The position numbers and the translations under genes were made by a program. Positions 7,930-16,373 of a stretch of DNA of 64,000 bases are shown in pieces. Location: contig NZ_PYYB01000001.1 in assembly GCF_003044185.1 (NCBI RefSeq), positions 1,692,977 to 1,756,976 of the forward strand, given 5' to 3'. The stretch comes from Paraconexibacter algicola (GTDB lineage Bacteria; Actinomycetota; Thermoleophilia; Solirubrobacterales; Solirubrobacteraceae). Every line of letters starts with the position of its first letter. The first letter of the stretch is position 1. Under the pieces are notes generated by a model. It had not been told where the DNA came from. It ran no database searches and saw only the letters and a program-made list of their open reading frames with translations.

Positions 7930-10863
7930 TCAGGCCACCGGAGCGGGCAGGCTGTAGGTGACGTTGGTCGCCCGCCGCCCGGGCCGGCTGGGGACCTTCA
8001 GCACGACGCGGACGACCCGGACGTCGGCGAGGGCCGCCCGCGGGACGCGGATGCTGAACCGGCCGGAGCTGGACAGCCGGCCCGTGGCGAGCGTCCGGTT
8101 CTTCACGCAGCCGGTCCGCGTGATCACCGAAACCGGGACGCTCGCGCGGAACGGCGCGGAGACGCGGCCGGCGACCGTCACCGCGTCCGCGCCGCGCGCG
8201 ACCGACAGGGTCGGGATGCGGCGCAGGAGGAGCAGCGGGACGGTGCCGGACGAGGCGGGCGCGGTCGCCGCGGTACGCGCGTCGTAGGTCGCGCGTCGGC
8301 GGGCCTTCGCCGACGTCGGGGCCGGCACGGTCGCGGAGAACAGGCCATCGGCGCCGACGAGGGCGCGGCCCACGACCCGGCCGTCGCGGCGCAGCACGAC
8401 GCGGCGCCCGACGAAGGGCGTCCGGGCGGCCCCGCTCACCCGCGCGCGGTTGCGGCCGACCGGCCGGACGTCGTAGACGACGAGCGGCCGGGGCGTGCAG
8501 GCGAGCAGCTCGTCGGCGACCGTCGTGGTGGTCGTGGGTGTCGGAGCCGGGGCGGTCGGCGTGGCGGTGGGCACCGGGGGCGCAGGCGCCGCCGCGCGTC
8601 TGGTGCTCGTGACCGTGCACGTCCCGGCGCCGCTGAAGCTCGCGGTCAGCTGCTGCCCGGCGACCGGTCCGGCGCCGCAGTCGATCACCGACGTGTAGTC
8701 GGCGAGCGACGTGCCCGGTCCGGCCGCCACACCGACGGGGACCGGCGTGCCGGGTTCGGCCGGCGTCGTCGCGGTGGCGCCGTCGCCGGCACCGGTGAGC
8801 ACCGCGGTCCCGTAGGTCAGCACGTCGAACCGCCCCGGATCGCCCGGCGGGTCGAGCACTGTGCGGAGCGTGAGCGGGACGCTCGCCTCCACCGCGCCGA
8901 TGTCGGTGGCGGGACCGACGCGGCGCGGGAACCCGGTGCCGCGCTGGTCCTCCGTTAGCGCGCTCGAGGCGGGACCGGCGCCGATCGCCGGCGAGCCGAC
9001 GGCGGGCGCGAGCGTCGCCGTGGGGCCACCGGCCGCGACGGGGGACGTGCCGACGAGCAGCGGATCGGCGACGAGCCCGTCCGTGAGATCGCGCGTGCAC
9101 CCAACCGCGTCCTCGACCAGGTTGGCGCCACCGGTGATGGTGCCCCGGCACTCGCTCAGCGGTGCGGAGACGCCGGACGCGGTGTTGGCGAGGATCGAGG
9201 CGGTGACCGTCACGGTGCCGGCCGCGACCAGCGCGCCGCTGCCGAGGCCGCCGGCGCCGCCGGGCTGATCGCCCGCCGGGTCGGGGTCGGCCGGCGCGCC
9301 GCCGCCGCCACCGCCGAGCGTGCCGGCGGTCGGGAGGATCCGGCCGATGCCGCCGTTCCCGAAGCCGCCGCCGTTGCCACCGAAGGGTGCGAGTCCCTGC
9401 GCGACCGTCGACGAGAACGCGGCGCCCTGGCCGCCACCGCCGCCGCCGAAGCCACCGCCTCCGCCGGCGCCGGTCGTCGAGAACTCCACGTTGGCGCCGC
9501 CCGCGCCTGCGCCGCCGCCTCCCCGGCCCTCCGAGCCGCCGATGGGGCTGCCGCCGTGGCCGTTGCTGCCCCCTCCTCCGCCCCCGGCCGGTCCGCCGTC
9601 CCGACCGGTGCGACTCGAGTTGCCGGCGCCGCCGCCGCCGGCTCCGACGCCCGCCTGAGCGGTGACGATGGCCGGCGTGCTGGCGCCGCCGGCGCCGCCG
9701 CGGTTGGCCAGCTCGAGCGGCGATCCGGTCGTCGCCGGCCCGGCGCCGCCGTTCCCGGGCGTGCCGCGGTCGTTCAGCGGGATGCCACCGCCGCCACCCC
9801 CGCCGGTTCCGCCCCCGCCTCCGCCGGAGTTCTGGCACGACAGCAGGCCGCCGAGCCGGTCACCGCCGTCCCCTCCCGGGACGGCGACGCTCCCCGACAC
9901 GGTGACGTGCTCGAGCACCGTCGAGGACCCGCCGGCGGCGACGATCGCCGCGCCGGCCGCGCCCCCGCCACCACCGGCACCTCGAACCGACGAACCTCCG
10001 GGGCCGCCGGCCCCGCCACGGTTGGCGCTCAGCGTGCTGTTGCGCACGGTCAGCTGGCCGGTCGCCGTCGGGGCGACGTTGACGATCGCGCCGCCGCCCG
10101 CGCCACCCCCGCCGGCGGCGCAGCCACCCTGGTCCGGGGCGGTTCCGGTCGAGCCGGCCCCGCCGGTCCCGCCGTCACCGCCGGAGTTGGCGATCAGCGT
10201 CGACGCGAGGATCGTGAGCGTGCCGCCGCTGTGCAGGGCGCCGGCTCCCCCGCCGGCACCGCCGCCGAGCCGTCCGCCGTCGCCCCCGTCGCCGCCGTGC
10301 AGGTTCGTCACGGTCGACGACTCGATCGTCAGAGCACCGCCGGGATGGACGGTGATCGCCGCCCGGCCGCCGCTTCCCCCGTCGCCCCCCACGTAGGAGT
10401 TGGTGCCGTCGGGGATGGAGTTGCCGTCGGCGCCGTCCGCGCCGTCGGCCCCGACGGCGTCGGCGAGGATCACCCGCGAGATGCGGACCGTCGCGCCCGT
10501 CCCGACGTCCAGCAGCGCCGAGGTCCCGCCGCCGCTGACGGTGACCGGGATCGCCGTACTGCCACCGTCGATCGTGGTGGTCCCGGTCGTCGCCGCGAAC
10601 GGGAGCGGAGTCAGGAGCGTGATCGTCTGACCGGAGAGCGACGGGTCCAGCGCGATCGTGTCGTCGCCGGAGGCCGCGGCCGCCGCGAGGACCGCGGCGC
10701 GCAGCGTGCCCGCTCCGGCGTCCACGGTCGACGACACCGAGAAGGTCGCGGCGCCGGCAGCGCCGGGTGCGAGCAGCAGCCCGGTCGCGGCCAGCGCCAG
10801 GGCGACGGCGCGCGAGCGCCGACCGGCCACGCGAACGACAGGACCGGCCCCCGGGGTACGCAC
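7930..10863 (-). CDS. Secreted Gly-rich parallel beta-helix protein
   Basis: 977 aa from GTG 10863. TACGGT six bases upstream supports this start; an in-frame GTG further in (MAGRRSRAVAL) would give a shorter signal peptide. The signal peptide ends near residue 38 (GAAGA|ATFSVSS). A beta-helix of the polymorphic outer-membrane/pectate-lyase-like type follows, opening with VSSTVDAGAGTLRAAV. The stretch at about 130-600 is extremely Gly-rich (GGDGG, GGGGAGG runs) and resembles PGRS composition. Repeated strand motifs LTIESSTV, LTILASTL, LTVRNSTL alternate with the glycine loops. C-terminal Ig/carboxypeptidase-regulatory-like domains follow a Pro/Thr linker near 745-760. Probably a surface adhesin or matrix protein; ligand unknown. 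Confidence 0.85.
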   Translation of the reverse strand: MRTPGAGPVVRVAGRRSRAVALALAATGLLLAPGAAGAATFSVSSTVDAGAGTLRAAVLAAAAASGDDTIALDPSLSGQTITLLTPLPFAATTGTTTIDGGSTAIPVTVSGGGTSALLDVGTGATVRISRVILADAVGADGADGADGNSIPDGTNSYVGGDGGSGGRAAITVHPGGALTIESSTVTNLHGGDGGDGGRLGGGAGGGAGALHSGGTLTILASTLIANSGGDGGTGGAGSTGTAPDQGGCAAGGGGAGGGAIVNVAPTATGQLTVRNSTLSANRGGAGGPGGSSVRGAGGGGGAAGAAIVAAGGSSTVLEHVTVSGSVAVPGGDGGDRLGGLLSCQNSGGGGGGTGGGGGGGIPLNDRGTPGNGGAGPATTGSPLELANRGGAGGASTPAIVTAQAGVGAGGGGAGNSSRTGRDGGPAGGGGGGSNGHGGSPIGGSEGRGGGGAGAGGANVEFSTTGAGGGGGFGGGGGGQGAAFSSTVAQGLAPFGGNGGGFGNGGIGRILPTAGTLGGGGGGAPADPDPAGDQPGGAGGLGSGALVAAGTVTVTASILANTASGVSAPLSECRGTITGGANLVEDAVGCTRDLTDGLVADPLLVGTSPVAAGGPTATLAPAVGSPAIGAGPASSALTEDQRGTGFPRRVGPATDIGAVEASVPLTLRTVLDPPGDPGRFDVLTYGTAVLTGAGDGATATTPAEPGTPVPVGVAAGPGTSLADYTSVIDCGAGPVAGQQLTASFSGAGTCTVTSTRRAAAPAPPVPTATPTAPAPTPTTTTTVADELLACTPRPLVVYDVRPVGRNRARVSGAARTPFVGRRVVLRRDGRVVGRALVGADGLFSATVPAPTSAKARRRATYDARTAATAPASSGTVPLLLLRRIPTLSVARGADAVTVAGRVSAPFRASVPVSVITRTGCVKNRTLATGRLSSSGRFSIRVPRAALADVRVVRVVLKVPSRPGRRATNVTYSLPAPVA

Positions 10864-10869
10864 GTCATC

Positions 10870-10875
10870 ACCGTA
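10870..10875 (-). promoter_or_regulatory. -10 box of the Gly-rich beta-helix gene
   Basis: TACGGT on the minus strand, six bases before GTG 10863. It is the same hexamer and spacing as at 53624 (micro-ORF), and it supports the GTG start. Confidence 0.5.
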
Positions 10876-10941
10876 CCGGCCTGGCGGAGGGTTGGGGGCG
10901 GGCCGGGTCGTTTGGCGTAGGTGACCGGCCGATCGTTGCCC

Positions 10942-12072
10942 TCAGTCCTGCTGGGCGCGCAGCCACATGCTCGCGGCCTCGACGCGGTTGGCGGCGCCGA
11001 GCTTGCGCAGGATCCGCTTGACGTGCGTCTTGGCGGTCTCGTCGGCGATGACGAGCTGGGCGGCGATCTGGGCGTTCGAGGCGCCCTGCGCGACGAGCGC
11101 GAGCACCTCGCGCTCCCGCCGCGAGAGCGTCACCTCGACCTCGTTGGCCGGCTCCCCGCCCGCCAGCAGCGCCTCCGCGGTGCGGGTCGCCGCGCCCGCG
11201 GCGCCGTCGGCGCTGACGATCTCGATCTCCGCGTCGAGGTAGTCCCCCACGACCGCGGAGGCGCGGCGCAGCAGCTGCTGCAGCTCGTCGCCCTGGGCGC
11301 GCAGCCGCTCGGTCAGCCGGACGCGCTCGATCGCGAACCCGAGGCCCTCCGCGAACGCCCAGAGCGCGTCGCGGTCGAACTCGTCCACGCGCCGGGGCTT
11401 CATCCGGTGGTCGGCGTGCACGAAACCGATCACGCGTCCCTCCGGCATGATCGGCGCCGCCGCGTAGGAGTGCACGTCGTACACCTCCGCCTGCGGGTGG
11501 AAGCTGTGCGGGTTGGTCATCGCGTCGTGCACGCACATCGGGATGCGGCGGCGGATCATCTCCCGCTCGCGGCTCTCCTGCTCGAGCTTCAGCGGCAGGT
11601 CGCGGCTGAACTCCAGCAGCAGCGCCGACGCCTCCGGGTCACCGGTGACGTGGAAGCTCTCCGCGATGAGCTCCGCTCCCCGGACCCGGTACACGACCGC
11701 GCGGTCGAAGCCGCACGCCCCGCACGCCTCCGCGGAGGCGCGCGCGATGATCGCGTCGACCGTCCGCAGCTCACGCAGGCGCGTCAGCGCCTCGTGCACC
11801 GCCGCCAGCGTGTCGAGCCGCCGGCGCATCCGCCGCGTGGCGCCCTGCTGCTGGCGCGCGACGAGATCGCTCAGCCGGTGGCAGGCCTCGGCGAGCGCCG
11901 GGTCCACGTCGGCCCCGAGCCGCTCGAGCTCCGCCTCCACCGCCGCGAGCCCGTCGTCCAGGGCGCGGGCCTCCGCGTCCTGCTCGCCCTCCTGCGGGCG
12001 CCACGGCGGCAGGCGCCGCCGCGCCGCGTCGAGCTCCGGGGACTCCGGCAGCGTCACGACCCTCTCCGTCAT
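10942..12072 (-). CDS. GAF-domain LuxR-type transcriptional regulator
   Basis: 376 aa from ATG 12072. A helical N-terminal region (about 25-90, Glu/Arg-rich) precedes a GAF-type sensor at about 90-245. It contains IARASAEACGACGFDRAVVYRV and SYAAAPIMPEGRVIGFVHADH. The LuxR/GerE helix-turn-helix occupies about 316-376 (LSRREREVLALVAQGASNAQ, then TAKTHVKRILRKL). Eleven bases separate it from the upstream nitrilase-fold gene. TAGCGT at 12086-12081, which starts with that gene's TAG stop, gives it an additional promoter. It is the best local candidate to control the cysteine-less nitrilase modules. Its tail was copied into the scar at 7555-7680. Signal sensed unknown. Confidence 0.87.
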   Translation of the reverse strand: MTERVVTLPESPELDAARRRLPPWRPQEGEQDAEARALDDGLAAVEAELERLGADVDPALAEACHRLSDLVARQQQGATRRMRRRLDTLAAVHEALTRLRELRTVDAIIARASAEACGACGFDRAVVYRVRGAELIAESFHVTGDPEASALLLEFSRDLPLKLEQESREREMIRRRIPMCVHDAMTNPHSFHPQAEVYDVHSYAAAPIMPEGRVIGFVHADHRMKPRRVDEFDRDALWAFAEGLGFAIERVRLTERLRAQGDELQQLLRRASAVVGDYLDAEIEIVSADGAAGAATRTAEALLAGGEPANEVEVTLSRREREVLALVAQGASNAQIAAQLVIADETAKTHVKRILRKLGAANRVEAASMWLRAQQD

Positions 12073-12080
12073 GCCTGCCG

Positions 12081-12086
12081 ACGCTA
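12081..12086 (-). promoter_or_regulatory. -10 box of the GAF-LuxR gene, overlapping the upstream stop codon
   Basis: TAGCGT lies eight bases before ATG 12072. Its first three bases are the TAG stop of the upstream nitrilase-fold gene. Confidence 0.4.
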
Positions 12087-13112
12087 CCGGCCCGCGAGCA
12101 CCTCGGTGGCCGCCTCCGCGGGAACGTGGTCGGGCAGGTCGGTCCCGGGCGTCCAGCGGTGACGGCCCAGCCGCGACTTGATCGCGTACGAGGCGCGGCC
12201 GTGCGCGTTGCCCGCCAGCCACACGACGTGCGCCGACAGCGGGAACTCGCTGTTCCAGAACGTGCGGGGGAGCGGGTCGCGCGGGCGCGGCTGCTCCTCC
12301 AGCTCGATGTCCGCGCACACGTAGCCCTCGCCGTCGCCGTAGTCGAGGTACGCGAGGCGCTGCCCGTCAGCGTCGGTGATCTGCGTCTGGCCGATCGTGT
12401 GCGAGCGCCACTTCAGGCCCGGCACCATCGGGGTCTCCATCTCGAACTCGCCGACGTGCGAGGGGTGGATGGCCGGCACGCCGAGGAACCGCGCGACGCG
12501 ACCGGGCAGCTCGCGCCCGTACTGCGTGAACAGCTCCTGGTCGCGCTCGATGAACCACTTCCGCGTCAGCGCCCAGTCCGGGTAGGACGGGAAGTGCATC
12601 CCGCCGCCCAGCAGCTGCACGCGGCCCATCAGTCGCTCGCAGGTCTGCGTGCGACCCCACTCCCAGCCGTTGGCGAGCCCCATCACCCCGGCCGCGGTCG
12701 GCGCGACGCCGTCGTCCTTCCCCGGCCGGTAGTAGCTGTTCTCCCAGAAGCTCGGCAGGTCCTTGTCGTGCAGGTGGAACGCCCCGTCGGGCTCGCACAG
12801 CGCGTACGTGCCGCGGGTCTCCGCGCCGCGGATCGCGATGAAGCCGCCCCCGACGATGCAGCCGTGCTCGCGTGCGAGCCGCCGCAGCAGCTGCAGCGGC
12901 TCCCCGTCGACCGGCCGCGCGACGTCGCGCATCCGCCGGTCGAACGCGTTCGGGGACGAGGCCGCCTCCGGCAGCATGATCACGTCCGGGGAGTGCTCGC
13001 GCGCGGCCTGCGTGACGAGGTCCGCGCAGCGGCGCAGGTTGCCGTCGACGTCGCCGATGCGCAGGGTCGGCTGGATCGCGACCGCGCGCAGCGTGCGAGC
13101 GACGAACGCCAC
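12084..13112 (-). CDS. Nitrilase-superfamily (CN-hydrolase fold) protein lacking the catalytic cysteine, copy A
   Basis: 342 aa from GTG 13112. The nitrilase fold is visible: QPTLRIGDVDGNL, LPEAASSPN with the first catalytic Glu at 49, and HDKDLPSFWEN with the Lys at 117. The strand that should carry GxxxC(Y/W)(D/E) reads GVMGLANGWEW at 142-152, so Gly149 (or Asn148) replaces the nucleophilic Cys. The paralogue at 19086-20153 shows the same change, so it is not a sequencing error. The shared CEPDGxxHxHDKDxPSxWEN and DLPDHVPA motifs define a distinct subfamily. Its operon includes an AidB-like acyl-CoA dehydrogenase and is followed by GAF-LuxR. It could be a pseudo-enzyme or have other chemistry; substrate unknown. 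Confidence 0.82.
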   Translation of the reverse strand: MAFVARTLRAVAIQPTLRIGDVDGNLRRCADLVTQAAREHSPDVIMLPEAASSPNAFDRRMRDVARPVDGEPLQLLRRLAREHGCIVGGGFIAIRGAETRGTYALCEPDGAFHLHDKDLPSFWENSYYRPGKDDGVAPTAAGVMGLANGWEWGRTQTCERLMGRVQLLGGGMHFPSYPDWALTRKWFIERDQELFTQYGRELPGRVARFLGVPAIHPSHVGEFEMETPMVPGLKWRSHTIGQTQITDADGQRLAYLDYGDGEGYVCADIELEEQPRPRDPLPRTFWNSEFPLSAHVVWLAGNAHGRASYAIKSRLGRHRWTPGTDLPDHVPAEAATEVLAGR

Positions 13113-13115
13113 CGC

Positions 13116-14774
13116 TCAGTCCTCCGTGCCCGTGGCGCGCGAGACGATCGCCTCGACGTCCAGCCCGGTCGGGAGCGCCCCGAAGACGCCGCCGCCGGCG
13201 GAGCCGTCCAGCCGCGTCGCGCAGAACGCGTCGGCGACGAAGTCGGGGGCGTGACGGACCATCTGCGCCGCCTGGATCGCGCGCGCGACCCGGCCGGTCA
13301 CCTCGCGCGCCCGCGCCTCGCCGATCCCTGCCGCGCCGCCGGCGAGGTCCGCGCGCAGCGCGTCGGCCTCCCCGTCGAGCCGGCGGTTCGCGCCGCGCGC
13401 GCCGTCGAGCTCGTCCATCACGGCCTCCGCGCAGCCGGGGTCGGTCTGCAGGGCGCGCAGCACGTCGAGCGCCTGCACGTTGCCCGAGCCCTCCCAGACG
13501 CTCATCAGCGGCGCCTCGCGGTAGGCGCGGGCGACGCGCGACTCCTCCGTGTAGCCGTAACCGCCGAGGCACTCCAGCGCCTCGCCGAGCTGGGCGGGGG
13601 CGCGCTTGCAGACCCAGTACTTCAGCGTCGGCAGCGCGAGGCGACGGAACGCGGCGGCGTGCGTGTCACCGGCGGCCTGGTCCTCGACCGCGCGGGCGAG
13701 CCGCAGGCCCGACCACATCGCCGCCTCGCTCTCGAGCGCGAGGTCGGCGAGGACCGCGGTCATCGCGGGCTGGTCGACGAGCCGGCGGCCGAACGCGATG
13801 CGGTGGCGCGACCAGTGGATCGCCTCCGTCGTGCCGACGCGCATGACCGCGGCCGAGCCGAGGATGCAGTCCAGGCGCGTGCCCTGGATCATCGCCATGA
13901 TCGCCCGCACGCCGCGGCCCTGCTCGCCGACGAGGTGGCCGACGGCCCCGTCGAACGTCACCTCCGCGGTCGGGTTGGACCGGTTGCCGAGCTTGTCCTT
14001 CAGCCGGTCGACGCGCATGCCGTTGCGGCTGCCGTCCGGGTTGCGGCACGGCACCAGCAGCGTGCTCAGGCCGTCCGCGGTCTGCGCGAGCACGAACATC
14101 GCGTCGGACTGGATCGCCGACACGAACCACTTCTCGCCGGTCACGCGCCAGGTGCCGTCCTCGTGCGGGACCGCGACCGTCGTGGAGCGGCGGACGTCCG
14201 AGCCGCCCGAGCGCTCGGTCAGGGCCATGCCGACGAGCGCGCCGGTCTTGTCCTGCGGGCCGATCGGCCGCGGGTCGTAGCTGCCGCTGGTGACGAGCGG
14301 CTCCCAGACCGCGGCGACCGACGGCTCGAGCCGCAGCGCCGGCACCGACGAGTGGGTCATCGCGAGCGGGCAGCCGACCCCGGCCTCCGCCTGGTTGATC
14401 GCGATGAACCCGGCGGCGCGCGCGACGTGCGCGCCCGGGCGCCCGTCGGTCCACGCCGCCCCGGAGACCCCGGCGCGCACGGCGGCGCCGAGCACCTCGT
14501 GCCAGCCCGGGTGCAGTGCGATCGCGTCGGTGCGCGCGCCACCCCGGTCGTAGGGGACGAGCTGCGGCGGGTGCTCGTTGGCGGCGAAGCCGGCGTCGAG
14601 CAGCGCGGTGCTGCCGGCGACGCGGCCGAAGGCGCGGGTCTCGTCGACGAGCGCGTCGGCGCCGTAGGCGCGGAGCGCGTCGAGCATCGCGCGGTCGGTG
14701 CCGACGAGGTCGACGTCGGCGAAGCGCGGCGGCTGCTCGGGGGTCGTGGTGGGCTGTTCGACGGCGAGGGCCAT
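13116..14774 (-). CDS. AidB-like acyl-CoA dehydrogenase/oxidase
   Basis: 552 aa from ATG 14774 (a TTG at 14786 is in frame but unlikely; TTGGAT sits six bases before the ATG). The long N-terminal extension (GWHEVLGAAVRAG, GCPLAMTHSSVPAL) and the core ALTERSGGSDVRR mark the AidB branch rather than ordinary fatty-acid dehydrogenases. So do RLDCILGSAAVMR and GGYGYTEESRVARAYREAP followed by SVWEGSGN. Expected FAD cofactor, cytoplasmic. Three bases separate its stop from the cysteine-less nitrilase gene, so the two are co-transcribed. The promoter region at 14809-14854 carries an element shared with the second module. Physiological substrate unknown. Confidence 0.87.
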   Translation of the reverse strand: MALAVEQPTTTPEQPPRFADVDLVGTDRAMLDALRAYGADALVDETRAFGRVAGSTALLDAGFAANEHPPQLVPYDRGGARTDAIALHPGWHEVLGAAVRAGVSGAAWTDGRPGAHVARAAGFIAINQAEAGVGCPLAMTHSSVPALRLEPSVAAVWEPLVTSGSYDPRPIGPQDKTGALVGMALTERSGGSDVRRSTTVAVPHEDGTWRVTGEKWFVSAIQSDAMFVLAQTADGLSTLLVPCRNPDGSRNGMRVDRLKDKLGNRSNPTAEVTFDGAVGHLVGEQGRGVRAIMAMIQGTRLDCILGSAAVMRVGTTEAIHWSRHRIAFGRRLVDQPAMTAVLADLALESEAAMWSGLRLARAVEDQAAGDTHAAAFRRLALPTLKYWVCKRAPAQLGEALECLGGYGYTEESRVARAYREAPLMSVWEGSGNVQALDVLRALQTDPGCAEAVMDELDGARGANRRLDGEADALRADLAGGAAGIGEARAREVTGRVARAIQAAQMVRHAPDFVADAFCATRLDGSAGGGVFGALPTGLDVEAIVSRATGTED

Positions 14775-14808
14775 GACCCCATCCAACCCGACCCGGCACC
14801 GCGCGCGA

Positions 14809-14854
14809 AAGGGGAATTCCCCCCGAGGGGGTCCAAGGTGTCCCCCCAGTGGTG
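14809..14854. promoter_or_regulatory. Shared G/C-palindrome element upstream of the AidB-like/nitrilase-fold operon
   Basis: Contains GAATTCCCCCCGAGGGGG followed by TGTCCCCCCAGTGGTGA. It aligns over about 45 bp with 17521-17566, upstream of the second nitrilase-fold module. The palindrome centre lies about 51 bp before ATG 14774. A TTGGAT box at 14786-14781 would place transcription at or near the ATG. Confidence 0.6.
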
Positions 14855-14882
14855 ACGCACGCGGCGCCAGGTCCCGCGGACC

Positions 14883-16289
14883 TCAGGCCAGAGCGGGCCG
14901 GCGGTCGTCCGCGGGGGCCGACGAGGCGGGGGCCGGAGCGGCCCGGAAGGCGGCGGCGGACGCCGCCTTGCGGCGGGCGAACCGCCGCTCCTCGACGAGC
15001 CGAGCACCCTCGCGACGCACGTCGCGCTTCAGCGTCGTCCACAGACGGCGGTTGTCGATCTCCGGGTCGCGGACCGCGCCCGCCAGCCACCGCACGAGCC
15101 GCGACGGGGTGAAGACCTCGCCCGGCAGCCGCTTGCGCGAGAAGACGTCGAGCACCTCCGTCGGCCCGTCGGGGCGGGCGGCCAGCCACGCGTACGCGGT
15201 CGCCTCGATCGGCGACACGTCGTCGGCGAGCCCGAGTCCGTTGGCCCACTGGTACATCGGCAGGCACTGGGCGTCGCGGTCGTCCTCCCACGCGGCGAGC
15301 GCGCGGTCGAGTGCCGCCGGGTCGTCCAGCGCGGGCGCCGCCGCCTCGCCGAGCAGGCGGCCGAAGCGCAGCGCGTCGCGGATGCCCTGCGCGGTCACCG
15401 GGTCCTTGAAGTGCCCGGCGTCGCCGGTGAGCGCCCAGCCCGGTCCGTGGGAGTGGCGGAAGTACGCGGGGTGCTTGTAGGAGACGCGGATCTTCGACGC
15501 GCGCGTGCAGCCCTCCAGGCGCCGCGCCAGCGGCCCGACCCGGGCGACGGTGCGGTCGAAGGCGGCCTCCTTGTCGTCCTGGTACTCGTCCTCGCGCCGC
15601 TTGGGCGACATGAGGAGGACGACCGACTGCCCGCCGTCGCAGGGGAAGACGGTGACGAGCTCGTCCTCGTCGCGCCACTGGGAGGCGATGTGGCGCAGCT
15701 CGTCGCGCGGGTCGTCGTAGTAGGCGAACGCCATCAGGCGGCGGTTCTGCCACTCGTGGTGCGCGCGGGTGCCCACGAGCCGGGCGATCGTCGAGTTGCG
15801 GCCGTCGGCGCCGATGACGAGCTTCGCGTGGATCTCGCCCTCCTCGCCGTCGCGGTCGCGCCAGCGCACGCCGGTGACGCGGCCGGTCGCGTCGCGCAGC
15901 AGGCCGGTGACGCGGGTGCGCTCGCGGATCTCGGCGCCGGCCTCGCGCGCGGTCTCGACCAGCGCGTTGTCGAGCCCGGGGCGGCGCACGCACGAGCCGT
16001 GGGCGAAGCCCTCGTAGGAGCTGAACGGGCCGGTGACGTCGACCGTCTCGGTCCCGAGTCCGGCGGCGGTGTGGAGCGGCGGGTCGAGCGCCATGACGCG
16101 GTCGCGCGCGCCCAGCCGCTCGAGCTCGGCCCAGTGGTTGGGGAAGAAGAGGTGGGTGGAGAGCGTGTCGCTGGGGAACGACGCGCCGTCCAGCGCGATC
16201 ACGGCACGTCCGCGGCGGGCGAGGGCGATCGCGGCGGCGCTCCCGGCGCAGCGCGCGCCGACGACGAGGACATCGGTGGTCTCGGGCAT
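14883..16289 (-). CDS. FAD-dependent oxidoreductase (geranylgeranyl-reductase/PHBH-like), copy A
   Basis: 468 aa from ATG 16289. N-terminal Rossmann FAD motif VVGARCAGSAAAIALARRG, conserved LDGASFPSDTLSTH, the DG motif GADGRNSTIARL near 175, and the GD motif TGDAGHFKDPVTAQGIRDAL near 295. These are hallmarks of group A flavoprotein monooxygenases and geranylgeranyl-reductase-like enzymes. The paralogue at 17599-19089 shares the architecture. The divergent promoter is overlapped by a perfect palindrome beside a TetR gene. Likely soluble, FAD and NAD(P)H dependent. Substrate unknown, probably hydrophobic. Confidence 0.85.
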   Translation of the reverse strand: MPETTDVLVVGARCAGSAAAIALARRGRAVIALDGASFPSDTLSTHLFFPNHWAELERLGARDRVMALDPPLHTAAGLGTETVDVTGPFSSYEGFAHGSCVRRPGLDNALVETAREAGAEIRERTRVTGLLRDATGRVTGVRWRDRDGEEGEIHAKLVIGADGRNSTIARLVGTRAHHEWQNRRLMAFAYYDDPRDELRHIASQWRDEDELVTVFPCDGGQSVVLLMSPKRREDEYQDDKEAAFDRTVARVGPLARRLEGCTRASKIRVSYKHPAYFRHSHGPGWALTGDAGHFKDPVTAQGIRDALRFGRLLGEAAAPALDDPAALDRALAAWEDDRDAQCLPMYQWANGLGLADDVSPIEATAYAWLAARPDGPTEVLDVFSRKRLPGEVFTPSRLVRWLAGAVRDPEIDNRRLWTTLKRDVRREGARLVEERRFARRKAASAAAFRAAPAPASSAPADDRRPALA

Positions 16290-16319
16290 GCCGCGACGAT
16301 GCCACGCCCCGGAGTGTTT

Positions 16320-16352
16320 TGCAAGTCCGTTCATTTCGTGAACGGACTTGCA
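16320..16352. promoter_or_regulatory. Perfect palindromic TetR operator
   Basis: Arms TGCAAGTCCGTTCA (16320-16333) and its exact complement (16339-16352) flank a 5-bp spacer. It lies between the FAD oxidoreductase (minus) and TetR (plus) genes, just upstream of the TAGGGT -10 box at 16360-16365. Binding would block both promoters. Confidence 0.85.
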
Positions 16353-16359
16353 GAGACGG

Positions 16360-16365
16360 TAGGGT
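16360..16365 (+). promoter_or_regulatory. -10 box of the TetR gene
   Basis: TAGGGT lies eight bases before ATG 16374, consistent with a leaderless transcript starting at or next to the ATG. Confidence 0.55.
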
Positions 16366-16373
16366 GGGGCGCG

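Noticed and set aside
9320..9658. Pro-rich frame (PPPLPP, PPPPPK runs) on the plus strand
   Set aside because: It is the reverse complement of the glycine codons of the beta-helix gene; no start signal or independent support.
7478..9838. Extension of the delta-60-repeat frame upstream to 9838
   Set aside because: The extra sequence reads through the LuxR/TetR scar and antisense to the beta-helix gene. The signal peptide and -10 box define ATG 7477.
12073..12318. Longer start of the GAF-LuxR gene inside the nitrilase-fold gene
   Set aside because: The extra 82 residues would overlap the nitrilase-fold coding frame and have no conserved features. ATG 12072 has a -10 box eight bases upstream.
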